From assembly GCA_964480635.1 (NCBI GenBank), contig CAYZQE010000064.1, positions 1-13,941 on the forward strand: DNA of 13,941 bases, written 5' to 3'. Below, piece by piece: positions 7,921 to 13,941 of this stretch (position 1 is its first letter; the number at the start of each line of letters is the position of its first letter). The notes beneath the pieces were generated by a model, which was not told the origin of the DNA, did not search any database, and saw nothing but the letters and a program-made list of their open reading frames with translations. Both the position numbers and the translations under genes were made by a program. Origin of the DNA: CAYZQE01 sp964480635. GTDB taxonomy: Bacteria; Pseudomonadota; Gammaproteobacteria; GCA-001735895.

Positions 7921-7950
7921 ATTCGAAACATGCAAAAGCATGACCCGAAT
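7921..7950. promoter_or_regulatory. 30-bp interrupted palindrome upstream of the cytochrome c gene
   Basis: Outer arms ATTCG/CGAAT and inner arms CATGC/GCATG are each perfect, separated by three mismatched bases, around an AAAA loop. If the TATAAA at 7894-7899 is the -10 box, the centre lies near -48, where an activator could compensate for the missing -35. It does not match the CRP or FNR consensus. A protein-binding role is inference. Confidence 0.4.
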
Positions 7951-8108
7951 AACATTAACGTTAACACAAATCACCAACTCTTAAACTAATTTATATTAAG
8001 AAAACCCTAATTAAAGCAATGAAATATTATTCATACAGAGTCCCTTTTATACATTCGCCCTAGCCCGAATATTGCATAATAACGCTAAAAAAAATAAGTC
8101 ATTGCTTT

Positions 8109-8129
8109 ATATTATGAAAATCATAATAT
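8109..8129. promoter_or_regulatory. Perfect 8-bp inverted repeat resembling a Fur box
   Basis: ATATTATG and CATAATAT flank a 5-bp centre. Over 19 bp (8110-8128) it agrees at 14 positions with the E. coli Fur consensus GATAATGATAATCATTATC. It lies 54 bp after the zinc-finger gene and about 235 bp before the cytochrome c start, which is far for simple repression. The arms are all A/T apart from one G:C pair each, so it is a poor terminator. Confidence 0.35.
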
Positions 8130-8182
8130 CGCAGAAGCACACTTTGTATCGAGCACCTTAGCTCCGTTAGAAAATCAATAAG

Positions 8183-8398
8183 CTATTCGATAATTTTATA
8201 TGTCGCACTGCAATAAGGACAAACTGCTGTACCACCATTTTCTTCCACAGGAATATACACCTTAGGATGCGAATCCCACTGGCTTGAACCTTTGGTTGGG
8301 CAATGAACAGGTAAGTCTGCTAACTTCACCTCAATTGCTTTTTTTGAATTGGGTGTCGAATAGTTGTTTTGATTGAGTGCTGTATTAGGGTTTACCAT
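8183..8398 (-). CDS. zf-CHCC zinc-finger domain protein (NDUFS6-like)
   Basis: A 71-residue cytoplasmic protein of the zf-CHCC family. The zinc ligands are visible as C33 (VHCP), H44 (WDSHPKVYIP), C60 and C63 (CPYCSATYKI). Residues 1-22 are polar and probably flexible. The family includes the zinc-binding complex I subunit NDUFS6 of mitochondria, but the function of the free-standing bacterial proteins beside ilvE is not established as far as I know. It starts 26 bp after the ilvE stop, with AAAGAGA as a moderate Shine-Dalgarno, so it is probably the last gene of the mtaB-glnE-ilvE transcript. The nuo operon begins about 1.2 kb downstream, which makes a link to complex I tempting but unproven. 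Confidence 0.88.
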   Translation of the reverse strand: MVNPNTALNQNNYSTPNSKKAIEVKLADLPVHCPTKGSSQWDSHPKVYIPVEENGGTAVCPYCSATYKIIE

Positions 8399-8424
8399 TT
8401 TATATTCTCTTTGATAGCATTGCT

Positions 8425-9351
8425 TTAATCATTGACGAAAGTCAATAGATCTAAATATTTTTCATTTTTACCATGAACTAAATCAAAGTAATCTGCTTGC
8501 AGTATTTTTGTAATTGGCCCTCTAGCCCCATTACCTATTGTACGATTATCCAACTCCCTAATTGGAGTCACTTCAGCAGCCGTACCGGTAAAGAATGCCT
8601 CATCTGCAATATAAACCTCATCGCGAGTCATTCGTTTCTCTACCACTGCATAACCTCTATCAGCAGCTAAGGCAAAAATAGTTTTACGAGTGATGCCATT
8701 TAACGCAGATGTCACTTCTGGCGTGTAAACAATGCCATCTTTAATGACAAAAATATTTTCGCCACTGCCTTCAGCAACATAACCTTCTGGGTCAAGCAAT
8801 AATGCCTCATCATAACCATCGGTTAACGCTTCTTGTAATGCCATCATTGAATTAATATATTGCCCATTGGCTTTAGCTTTTGTCATTGCAATATTGACGT
8901 GATGTCGCGTAAATGAAGATGTTTTGATTCGAATTCCCTTTTCAAGGTTTTCAGCACCTAAATAAGCCCCCCATTCCCAAGCAGCCACAATACAATGCGT
9001 GGTTAAATTATCTGCACGCAAACCCATGCCCTCTGAACCTAAAAAACACATGGGTCGAATATAGGCACTGTCTAATTTGTTATCTCTAACCGCTGCAATT
9101 TGCGCATCAAATAATTCTTGATAAGAATAGGTTAAATTCATCCCTAAAATCTTACATGAATCAATCAATCTTTTGGTATGAGCCTCTAAGGCAAAAATAG
9201 CGGTTCCTTGTTTTGCATGATAAGCACGCACGCCTTCAAAGGCTCCCATACCATAATGCAAAGTATGTGTTAGCACATGAACATTAGCTTCACGCCAAGG
9301 AACCATTTCGCCATCAAACCAAATCAAGCCGTCTCTATCAGACATCGACAT
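8425..9351 (-). CDS. ilvE: Branched-chain amino acid aminotransferase
   Basis: PLP-dependent class IV aminotransferase that makes valine, leucine and isoleucine from their 2-oxo acids with glutamate. The 308-residue product has the usual length. Visible: the N-terminal motif HYGMGAFEGVRAY (32-44), the PLP lysine K160 in TKAKANGQYINS, E194 in the class IV signature YVAEGSGENIFV, and the phosphate-binding FTGTAAEVTPI (254-264). The start at 9351 is preferred over M3 because GGAG lies 7 nt upstream of it. It follows glnE by 34 bp. D-amino-acid or aminodeoxychorismate activities occur in the same fold, but the overall match is to IlvE. Confidence 0.95.
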   Translation of the reverse strand: MSMSDRDGLIWFDGEMVPWREANVHVLTHTLHYGMGAFEGVRAYHAKQGTAIFALEAHTKRLIDSCKILGMNLTYSYQELFDAQIAAVRDNKLDSAYIRPMCFLGSEGMGLRADNLTTHCIVAAWEWGAYLGAENLEKGIRIKTSSFTRHHVNIAMTKAKANGQYINSMMALQEALTDGYDEALLLDPEGYVAEGSGENIFVIKDGIVYTPEVTSALNGITRKTIFALAADRGYAVVEKRMTRDEVYIADEAFFTGTAAEVTPIRELDNRTIGNGARGPITKILQADYFDLVHGKNEKYLDLLTFVND

Positions 9352-9385
9352 TTTTTATCTCCAAAACCTAAAATTATTGATCAAT

Positions 9386-12193
9386 CTATTTATTCATTGC
9401 AAAGCATTTTAACCATAAACTTTTTACGGATGCTATATCATTTTCCATCTGTTCGTTTAATGGAAAACTTATTGATTGCTGTAAAACTTGTTGATGTAAC
9501 TGCTGGTGCAACGATTGATATAGACTTATTAATTGCAAATATTCTTCATCCAAACAATTATGTTTATACAAATGCTTGAGCAATGCGATGTTAGCAGAAT
9601 ATTCACACAGAGAGGGTAATTTATTGGCATTTAACAGCACAAAATATTGCACTATAAATTCAATATCAACCATTCCTCCTTTGCTTTTCTTCACATTAAA
9701 GATATCTGATGATTTTTCAGATTGAAGCATCTTTTCTCGCATTAAAGACACACTCTGCTTAAGGCCTTGTCCGTTATTTACTCCAATTAACATTTGGCAT
9801 TTAACTTTTTGAAACTTAGCTTTAATAGCACTGTGACCTGCTACATAGTTTGCACGAACTAAGGCTTGATGCTCCCACACCCATGCCTTTTCCTTTTGAT
9901 ACTGCGAATAAGCATCTAAGGATGAAACTAAAAAGCCTGAAGCACCATTAGGCCTTAGGCGCGCATCTATTTCATAAGCTCGCCCACTCGATGTTAAAAG
10001 ACTAATTGTTTGCGTTATTTTTTGCGCTAAACGGATAAAAAACTGAGTATTATCAATGCTTTTTTCGCCACTCGTCTGTTGTCTTTCTCCAGTTGAATCG
10101 TGCAAAAAAATAACATCTAAATCTGAAGCATAATGAAGCTCTTGCCCCCCCAGTTTTCCATAAGCAATAACACCAAAATTTGCGCTATGCTCTTCGTCAT
10201 TCTTCTCGTATTTTGGCGTACCATATTGCCTGAGCAATAATGATAAATTCATATTAAAGCTTACTTGAAGAATGATCTCAGCCAGTTCAGATAAATACAA
10301 ACTCGCTGTAAGAGGCTCAATTTTTCCATCTAATTCCTGTAAAGCGATATAGCATAATTGCTGACGTTTAAACACTCTTAACACATCTAGCTCTAGCTCA
10401 ACGTCACCTTTAACTTGAGCTAATTCTTTAATTAAAAGAGCTAAAACAACCGCTTTTTCAAACACATAGTTTGGCTCCGCTATTAGAACGCTTTCTAATA
10501 AAATAGGGAATCGAATCACTTCATTTGCAAGCCAATCACTGCTTGAAAATAGGTTAATCAATTTTTGTAACAGCGGCAAATGCATAAACAGCATTTCTAA
10601 ATACACGCTACGTCGAGCTATCGATAATAATAATTCAGTTAATAAACCCAGTAGTTTTTGTGGGTTCTGCTTATCATTAATAAGCGTTAAAAAATTTGGC
10701 AACAACTCGTTCAGTCGCTCACGGCCTTTACTCGACATGGATAAAATAGTACGTTCTTTGAAAAACAAGCATAACTGTTTAGCAATTTTTTCCGAGTCTT
10801 CAAACCCTAAGTTTTCACAATATACACTCCAATCTGCTTCATCATAGATTGCAAAATCAAAACTTTTTTGATGCTGGATTTGCTCAATAAATAACTGCTT
10901 AAATATGGCATTAACTTTAAGTTGGGCGGTTTCAATTTGAAATAATAACGATTCCCAATTGATTTCATTTAATGAAAACATCAAACGTGCTTGGCTTTCT
11001 TCATCACTGGGCAACAAATGAGTTTGTTGATCGTTTAACATTTGAATACGGTTTTCGACTAATCTGAATAAAATATAGGACTCTTTTAAAGCCTCTAATT
11101 CAATAGAGTTATAGAATATTTCGTCCTTAGCCAGATCAAACATTGACAGTATACTAGTCACCTGTAAATGCTTATGCCTGCCTCCTTGCAATATCTGTAA
11201 CGCTTGCATACAAAATTCAATTTCTCTAATACCACCAGAACACAGTTTGATATTAAGCGATTGATGTTTCTTTTTAGACTCATGATCAATTTGTTGTTTT
11301 AAGCTACCCAAACCTGAAAACACATTAAAGTCATGGTATTTTCTATAGACAAAAGGCGTTATGACTTGCTGCAAGTTATACTTATCTTGCTTACTCCCCG
11401 TTAAAATTTTTGCTTTAACGAGCGCATAACGCTCCCAGTCTCGGCCTTGTGACTGATAATAATTTTCTAATCCTGCAATGTTAATGACTAAAGGCCCTGA
11501 ATCTCCCCATGGACGCAGCCGTAAATCAACCCGATAAACAAAACCATCTTCTGTTTTATCATTTAATAATTTAGTAAACAAACGACCAAGGCGAATATAA
11601 AACTCACGGTAACTTAATTTACCTTGTCCATTGAGTATCCCATCCTCAGCATAGACGAAGATCAAATCAATATCAGAAGAAAAATTAAGCTCTCCCCCTC
11701 CTAACTTACCCATTGCCAATATCATCAGCTGCTGCTCTGCATCATGAGTATTGGTTGGAACACCATGAAGTGAACCAAGTAGAGATGTTGCTGCTTTAAG
11801 CGCTAGTTTAATCAATATTTCTGCAAGGCTACTAATTTGATATAAAATTTCTTCAACGCTTAAATTCAAATAAACATCATTAAAAATAATATGGCATAAG
11901 TAATAGTGACGCTGCTGCCTTAGATAGGCTTTAACCTCTTTTTCAACTAGATCAGTATCACCAATATCAATTTTAGAAGCATCAAATTTTATTGATTGTT
12001 GCTGCTCCCTACGCCACTCTGTATAGATAAAAGGTGATTTAATAAGTTGTTGAGTCGCATAAGGACTAACAATAGAAATTTTTTCTAGTTGTTCTTTTTC
12101 ATCATCTGTTAAGGGAATCGCTAACTGATTAAATTTTTCTAATAAACAATTCAAAGAAATAGCATTTAAAGTCTTTAGTTTTTCATCAATCAC
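9386..12193 (-). CDS. glnE: Bifunctional glutamine synthetase adenylyltransferase/deadenylylase
   Basis: Controls glutamine synthetase by attaching AMP to, or removing it from, its regulatory tyrosine in response to nitrogen state through PII. The 935-residue product has both nucleotidyltransferase domains expected of the family: an N-terminal one with GKLGGGELNFSSDIDLIF (162-179; D174, D176), linked to deadenylylation, and a C-terminal one with GKLGGQELHYASDLDVIF (679-696; D691, D693), linked to adenylylation. Each is followed by its arginine-rich strand (RVDLRLRPWG at 221-230, EIDARLRPNG at 741-750) and by a helical segment starting GGIREIEF or GGMVDIEF. The start codon is GTG, with AAAAGG about 9 nt upstream. 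It lies 25 bp after mtaB. Both active sites look intact. Confidence 0.97.
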   Translation of the reverse strand: MIDEKLKTLNAISLNCLLEKFNQLAIPLTDDEKEQLEKISIVSPYATQQLIKSPFIYTEWRREQQQSIKFDASKIDIGDTDLVEKEVKAYLRQQRHYYLCHIIFNDVYLNLSVEEILYQISSLAEILIKLALKAATSLLGSLHGVPTNTHDAEQQLMILAMGKLGGGELNFSSDIDLIFVYAEDGILNGQGKLSYREFYIRLGRLFTKLLNDKTEDGFVYRVDLRLRPWGDSGPLVINIAGLENYYQSQGRDWERYALVKAKILTGSKQDKYNLQQVITPFVYRKYHDFNVFSGLGSLKQQIDHESKKKHQSLNIKLCSGGIREIEFCMQALQILQGGRHKHLQVTSILSMFDLAKDEIFYNSIELEALKESYILFRLVENRIQMLNDQQTHLLPSDEESQARLMFSLNEINWESLLFQIETAQLKVNAIFKQLFIEQIQHQKSFDFAIYDEADWSVYCENLGFEDSEKIAKQLCLFFKERTILSMSSKGRERLNELLPNFLTLINDKQNPQKLLGLLTELLLSIARRSVYLEMLFMHLPLLQKLINLFSSSDWLANEVIRFPILLESVLIAEPNYVFEKAVVLALLIKELAQVKGDVELELDVLRVFKRQQLCYIALQELDGKIEPLTASLYLSELAEIILQVSFNMNLSLLLRQYGTPKYEKNDEEHSANFGVIAYGKLGGQELHYASDLDVIFLHDSTGERQQTSGEKSIDNTQFFIRLAQKITQTISLLTSSGRAYEIDARLRPNGASGFLVSSLDAYSQYQKEKAWVWEHQALVRANYVAGHSAIKAKFQKVKCQMLIGVNNGQGLKQSVSLMREKMLQSEKSSDIFNVKKSKGGMVDIEFIVQYFVLLNANKLPSLCEYSANIALLKHLYKHNCLDEEYLQLISLYQSLHQQLHQQVLQQSISFPLNEQMENDIASVKSLWLKCFAMNK

Positions 12194-12218
12194 TAAAACT
12201 TACCTTTTATAATAGTTT

Positions 12219-13523
12219 TTAAAATAATGTTTTAGGTTGTATTACTTGAAGAGCATTTTTAGCAAATAAAACCTGATCTTCTTCAGAATAGCCAAGCAAT
12301 TCAACAGAACTTATCAGAGATTTTTTTAACTCAGAATTAAAGCACCTAACCTTATGAAAATGTGGTGTATGGCCTTGCCAAATACCAGAGTCATCAGAGC
12401 TTTCACTCTCCCACATCACATCACATGTTTTTCCGACCAAAGTACTCATAGCTGACTGCTTTAATTCTATTTCTAGCTCATGAAGCTGTTTACTTCGTTG
12501 TTTTTTGACCGATTTTTCTATTTGATTTTCTAACCTAGAGGCTTTTGTCCCTTCACGTGGCGAATAGGTAAAAATATGCAAACCTCCAAAACCAGTATTT
12601 TTTATAAAATTATAACTTTCATTCCATTCATCATCAGTTTCACCTGGAAAGCCAACAATGACATCAGTTGTAATATTAAAATGCTCTACGCTTGTTTTAG
12701 CCTTATCAACTAATTCAGAAAACTCTTTTGTTTTACAACGCCTTGCCATTCGCTTTAACACAGTATCCGAACCACTTTGAATCGGTAAATGCATATGAGG
12801 CATTAAGCGCTTATTATCAAACAAGGTAAAAAACTCTGGCGGCAAATCCCAAGGCTCTACCGAAGCTAAACGTACTCTAGGCATTTCTGTTTTATCTAAA
12901 ATATCATAAATCAATTCATACAAATTTGAGTTAATATCCGAGCCATAACCACCAACATGCACGCCTGTCAGCACACATTCTTGCACTCCTTGATGATGTA
13001 AATTGTTGATTTCATTGATGATAGACTGCTTTTCTCTTGATTGCTCAGCACCACGTGCAATAGTCACAATACAAAAGGTACAACGATAACGACAGCCGTC
13101 TTGTATCTTTATAAAAGCTCTTTGCCGCCCTCGTTTAAAAATAGAGTGTTCTGAAAACTCTTGTTTTAAACCTTTCTCTAAACCAAAAAAATCTAGCGAC
13201 TGAGTGACTAAATTATTTTTATTATCGTTACTAATGATTAAATCAACGCCTAAATTTTTAGCCAGTTGTTGTTGATTTAAAGTGGCATGACATCCGGTGA
13301 CTAATAAATTGGCATTAGGGTTATGCTTATGTAAACGGTTAATAAGTTTCTTCGATTTTTTATCTGCCTCTGACGTCACCGCACAACTATTAAAAACAAT
13401 AATGTCAGCATCAGATGCTTCAGTGGTTATTTGATGACCAAACTGTTGATATTCCTGTGACCATTGCTCAATTTCAGCCTCATTTAAGCGACACCCCAAA
13501 GCTTGAAAATTAATTAATGACAC
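12219..13523 (-). CDS. mtaB: Radical-SAM tRNA methylthiotransferase, MtaB-like
   Basis: Member of the MiaB/MtaB/RimO family, which inserts sulfur and a methyl group using two [4Fe-4S] clusters. The best match is MtaB, which converts t6A37 to ms2t6A37 in ANN-decoding tRNAs. In the 434-residue product the N-terminal domain has C11 (LGCRLNEAE), C47 (NSCAVT) and C78 (TGCHA). The radical-SAM CxxxCxxC is C144, C148 and C151 (DGCRYRCTFC). Further core motifs are LTGVHVGGYG (185-194), the HLPIQSGSD segment (245-253) and VIVGFPGETDDEW (288-300). The start is GTG with only a weak ribosome-binding site. It is the first gene of the cluster, and I see no strong promoter before it. MiaB is less likely because its characteristic N-terminus is absent, but subfamily assignment by eye is not final. 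Confidence 0.88.
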   Translation of the reverse strand: MSLINFQALGCRLNEAEIEQWSQEYQQFGHQITTEASDADIIVFNSCAVTSEADKKSKKLINRLHKHNPNANLLVTGCHATLNQQQLAKNLGVDLIISNDNKNNLVTQSLDFFGLEKGLKQEFSEHSIFKRGRQRAFIKIQDGCRYRCTFCIVTIARGAEQSREKQSIINEINNLHHQGVQECVLTGVHVGGYGSDINSNLYELIYDILDKTEMPRVRLASVEPWDLPPEFFTLFDNKRLMPHMHLPIQSGSDTVLKRMARRCKTKEFSELVDKAKTSVEHFNITTDVIVGFPGETDDEWNESYNFIKNTGFGGLHIFTYSPREGTKASRLENQIEKSVKKQRSKQLHELEIELKQSAMSTLVGKTCDVMWESESSDDSGIWQGHTPHFHKVRCFNSELKKSLISSVELLGYSEEDQVLFAKNALQVIQPKTLF

Positions 13524-13597
13524 TAAAATAACCCGATATAAAAAATGGCATTTTACATGGAGATGCTAAAGAGTGATATAGATAGTAAATATGGTGT

Positions 13598-13606
13598 GGG
13601 GGGGGG
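13598..13606. repeat. Run of nine G, 75 bp upstream of mtaB
   Basis: A G9 homopolymer in otherwise AT-rich intergenic DNA. Such runs can slip during replication or sequencing. It lies within short plus-strand frames and upstream of the mtaB start, so a length change would alter those frames or the upstream spacing. No function is shown. Confidence 0.7.
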
Positions 13607-13662
13607 AGATGACAAAAATAAAATTGTGCCTATCAATTGCAAAAGTGATGAAGCAATAATGG

Positions 13663-13802
13663 CTCAGGACTCGCTCTGAAACACGTCAGATCAAAGCGAA
13701 AACGCGAGTTTACAAGTATTTATTAACTGTTTAAAGGTATTTATACTTTAGTAAAATGATTATTTTTACGCAGAGCTGGCTTATTTCAGAGCGAGCCCTG
13801 AG
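13663..13802. mobile_element. MITE-like non-autonomous element with 19-bp terminal inverted repeats
   Basis: The left end CTCAGGACTCGCTCTGAAA (13663-13681) and the reverse complement of the right end (13784-13802) agree at 18 of 19 bases. The similarity fades inward, with 7 of the next 11 positions matching. The 102-bp interior is AT-rich and has no reading frame of note. Size, ends and position between genes fit a miniature inverted-repeat element moved in trans by a transposase encoded elsewhere. No flanking target duplication is obvious, so an old insertion or a palindromic intergenic repeat of another kind remains possible. I could not assign it to an IS family. Confidence 0.6.
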
Positions 13803-13818
13803 TGATTATATTTTGGCA

Positions 13819-13845
13819 TAAAAAAACCCGACACTAGGTCGGGTT
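13819..13845 (-). terminator. Rho-independent terminator of the gene entering from the right edge
   Basis: AACCCGAC (13825-13832) and GTCGGGTT (13838-13845) form a perfect 8-bp stem with loop ACTAG. On the minus strand it runs into seven U. On the plus strand no T-run follows, so it acts on minus-strand transcripts, 42 bp after the partial gene at the edge. Confidence 0.88.
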
Positions 13846-13886
13846 CAAAAAAAGTACATATTATAATTATTATTAACTAATTATTT

Positions 13887-13941
13887 TTACTTTCGAGAGC
13901 TAGGTCCGTTAGCTTCTATTCCATTACCCATATAAGTAATG
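13887..13941 (-). CDS. C-terminal end of an unidentified protein (cut by window edge)
   Basis: The minus strand ends an open frame with residues ITYMGNGIEANGPSSRK and TAA at 13887-13889, followed by a second in-frame TAA two codons later and then a strong terminator. That arrangement supports a genuine gene end. The 17 residues do not let me name the protein. Confidence 0.55.
   Translation of the reverse strand, partial: ITYMGNGIEANGPSSRK

Larger units (their letters stand above)
7875..8182. other. 308-bp AT-rich intergenic region with several inverted repeats
   Basis: No convincing gene lies here. It should hold the promoter of the cytochrome c gene: a TATAAA box at 7894-7899 on the minus strand, without a good -35 partner. 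It also contains four inverted repeats: 7921-7950, 7955-7964 (TTAACGTTAA), 8053-8070 and 8109-8129. I see no clear terminator after the zinc-finger gene. Confidence 0.5.
13524..13886. other. 363-bp gap upstream of mtaB
   Basis: From left to right it holds about 140 bp including the G9 run and a possible short plus-strand frame (13545-13679), then a 140-bp MITE-like element, then a minus-strand terminator. A promoter for mtaB must lie within it or the cluster is read from elsewhere, but no pair of boxes on the minus strand is convincing. Confidence 0.5.

Noticed and set aside
8100..8182. Terminator after the zinc-finger gene
   Set aside because: The dyad at 8109-8129 is almost all A/T and its T-run comes about 15 nt too late; GAGC/GCTC near 8153-8165 is only 4 bp. 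No convincing intrinsic terminator is visible.
448..9579. Many open frames of 60-100 codons opposite or out of phase within nuo genes, ilvE and glnE (for example 448-654, 3644-3901, 4573-4827, 6209-6418, 9277-9579)
   Set aside because: Each lies inside a clearly recognised gene, has no family resemblance or ribosome-binding site, and is explained as a shadow of the real reading frame.
13663..13802. Terminal repeats of the element read as a long terminator hairpin or CRISPR-like repeat
   Set aside because: The arms are 102 bp apart with no following T-run, and there are only two copies in inverted orientation, which does not fit a terminator or a CRISPR array.

Overview
The window is an AT-rich stretch of a proteobacterial chromosome, most likely gammaproteobacterial. 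This rests on gene order and protein character only: a separate nuoC and nuoD, a short NuoG (about 794 residues), and a glnE, ilvE and small zinc-finger gene set. I do not assign a genus. Every long gene lies on the minus strand, so transcription runs from the high coordinates to the low ones.

Right to left, the layout is as follows. At 13887-13941 is the last 17 codons of an unrecognised gene, closed by a rho-independent terminator (13819-13845). Next comes a 140-bp MITE-like element with 19-bp terminal inverted repeats (13663-13802) and a run of nine G. Then follows a tight four-gene cluster: mtaB-like radical-SAM methylthiotransferase, glnE, ilvE and a 71-residue zf-CHCC zinc-finger protein (13523-8183, gaps 25-34 bp). 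A 308-bp non-coding gap with several inverted repeats separates it from a monocistronic periplasmic cytochrome c (7874-7569) that ends at a bidirectional terminator. A 544-bp gap holds a doubtful small plus-strand reading frame and the nuo promoter. The left half is nuoA-B-C-D-E-F-G, with the first 11 codons of nuoH at the edge.

The nuo genes encode the whole peripheral arm of NADH:quinone oxidoreductase (complex I) plus the first membrane subunit NuoA. NuoE, NuoF and NuoG form the NADH-oxidising module. NuoB, NuoC and NuoD form the quinone-reducing connecting module. All expected Fe-S ligands are visible except those of the optional cluster N7 of NuoG. Junctions are very compact: four gene pairs share the same TAATG stop/start overlap.

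Most of the window is ordinary core metabolism, and I do not see a clear new multi-gene system. The points most worth a second look are the MITE-like element, the zf-CHCC gene (homologous to mitochondrial complex I subunit NDUFS6) lying near nuo, and the inverted repeats before the cytochrome gene, one of them resembling a Fur box.
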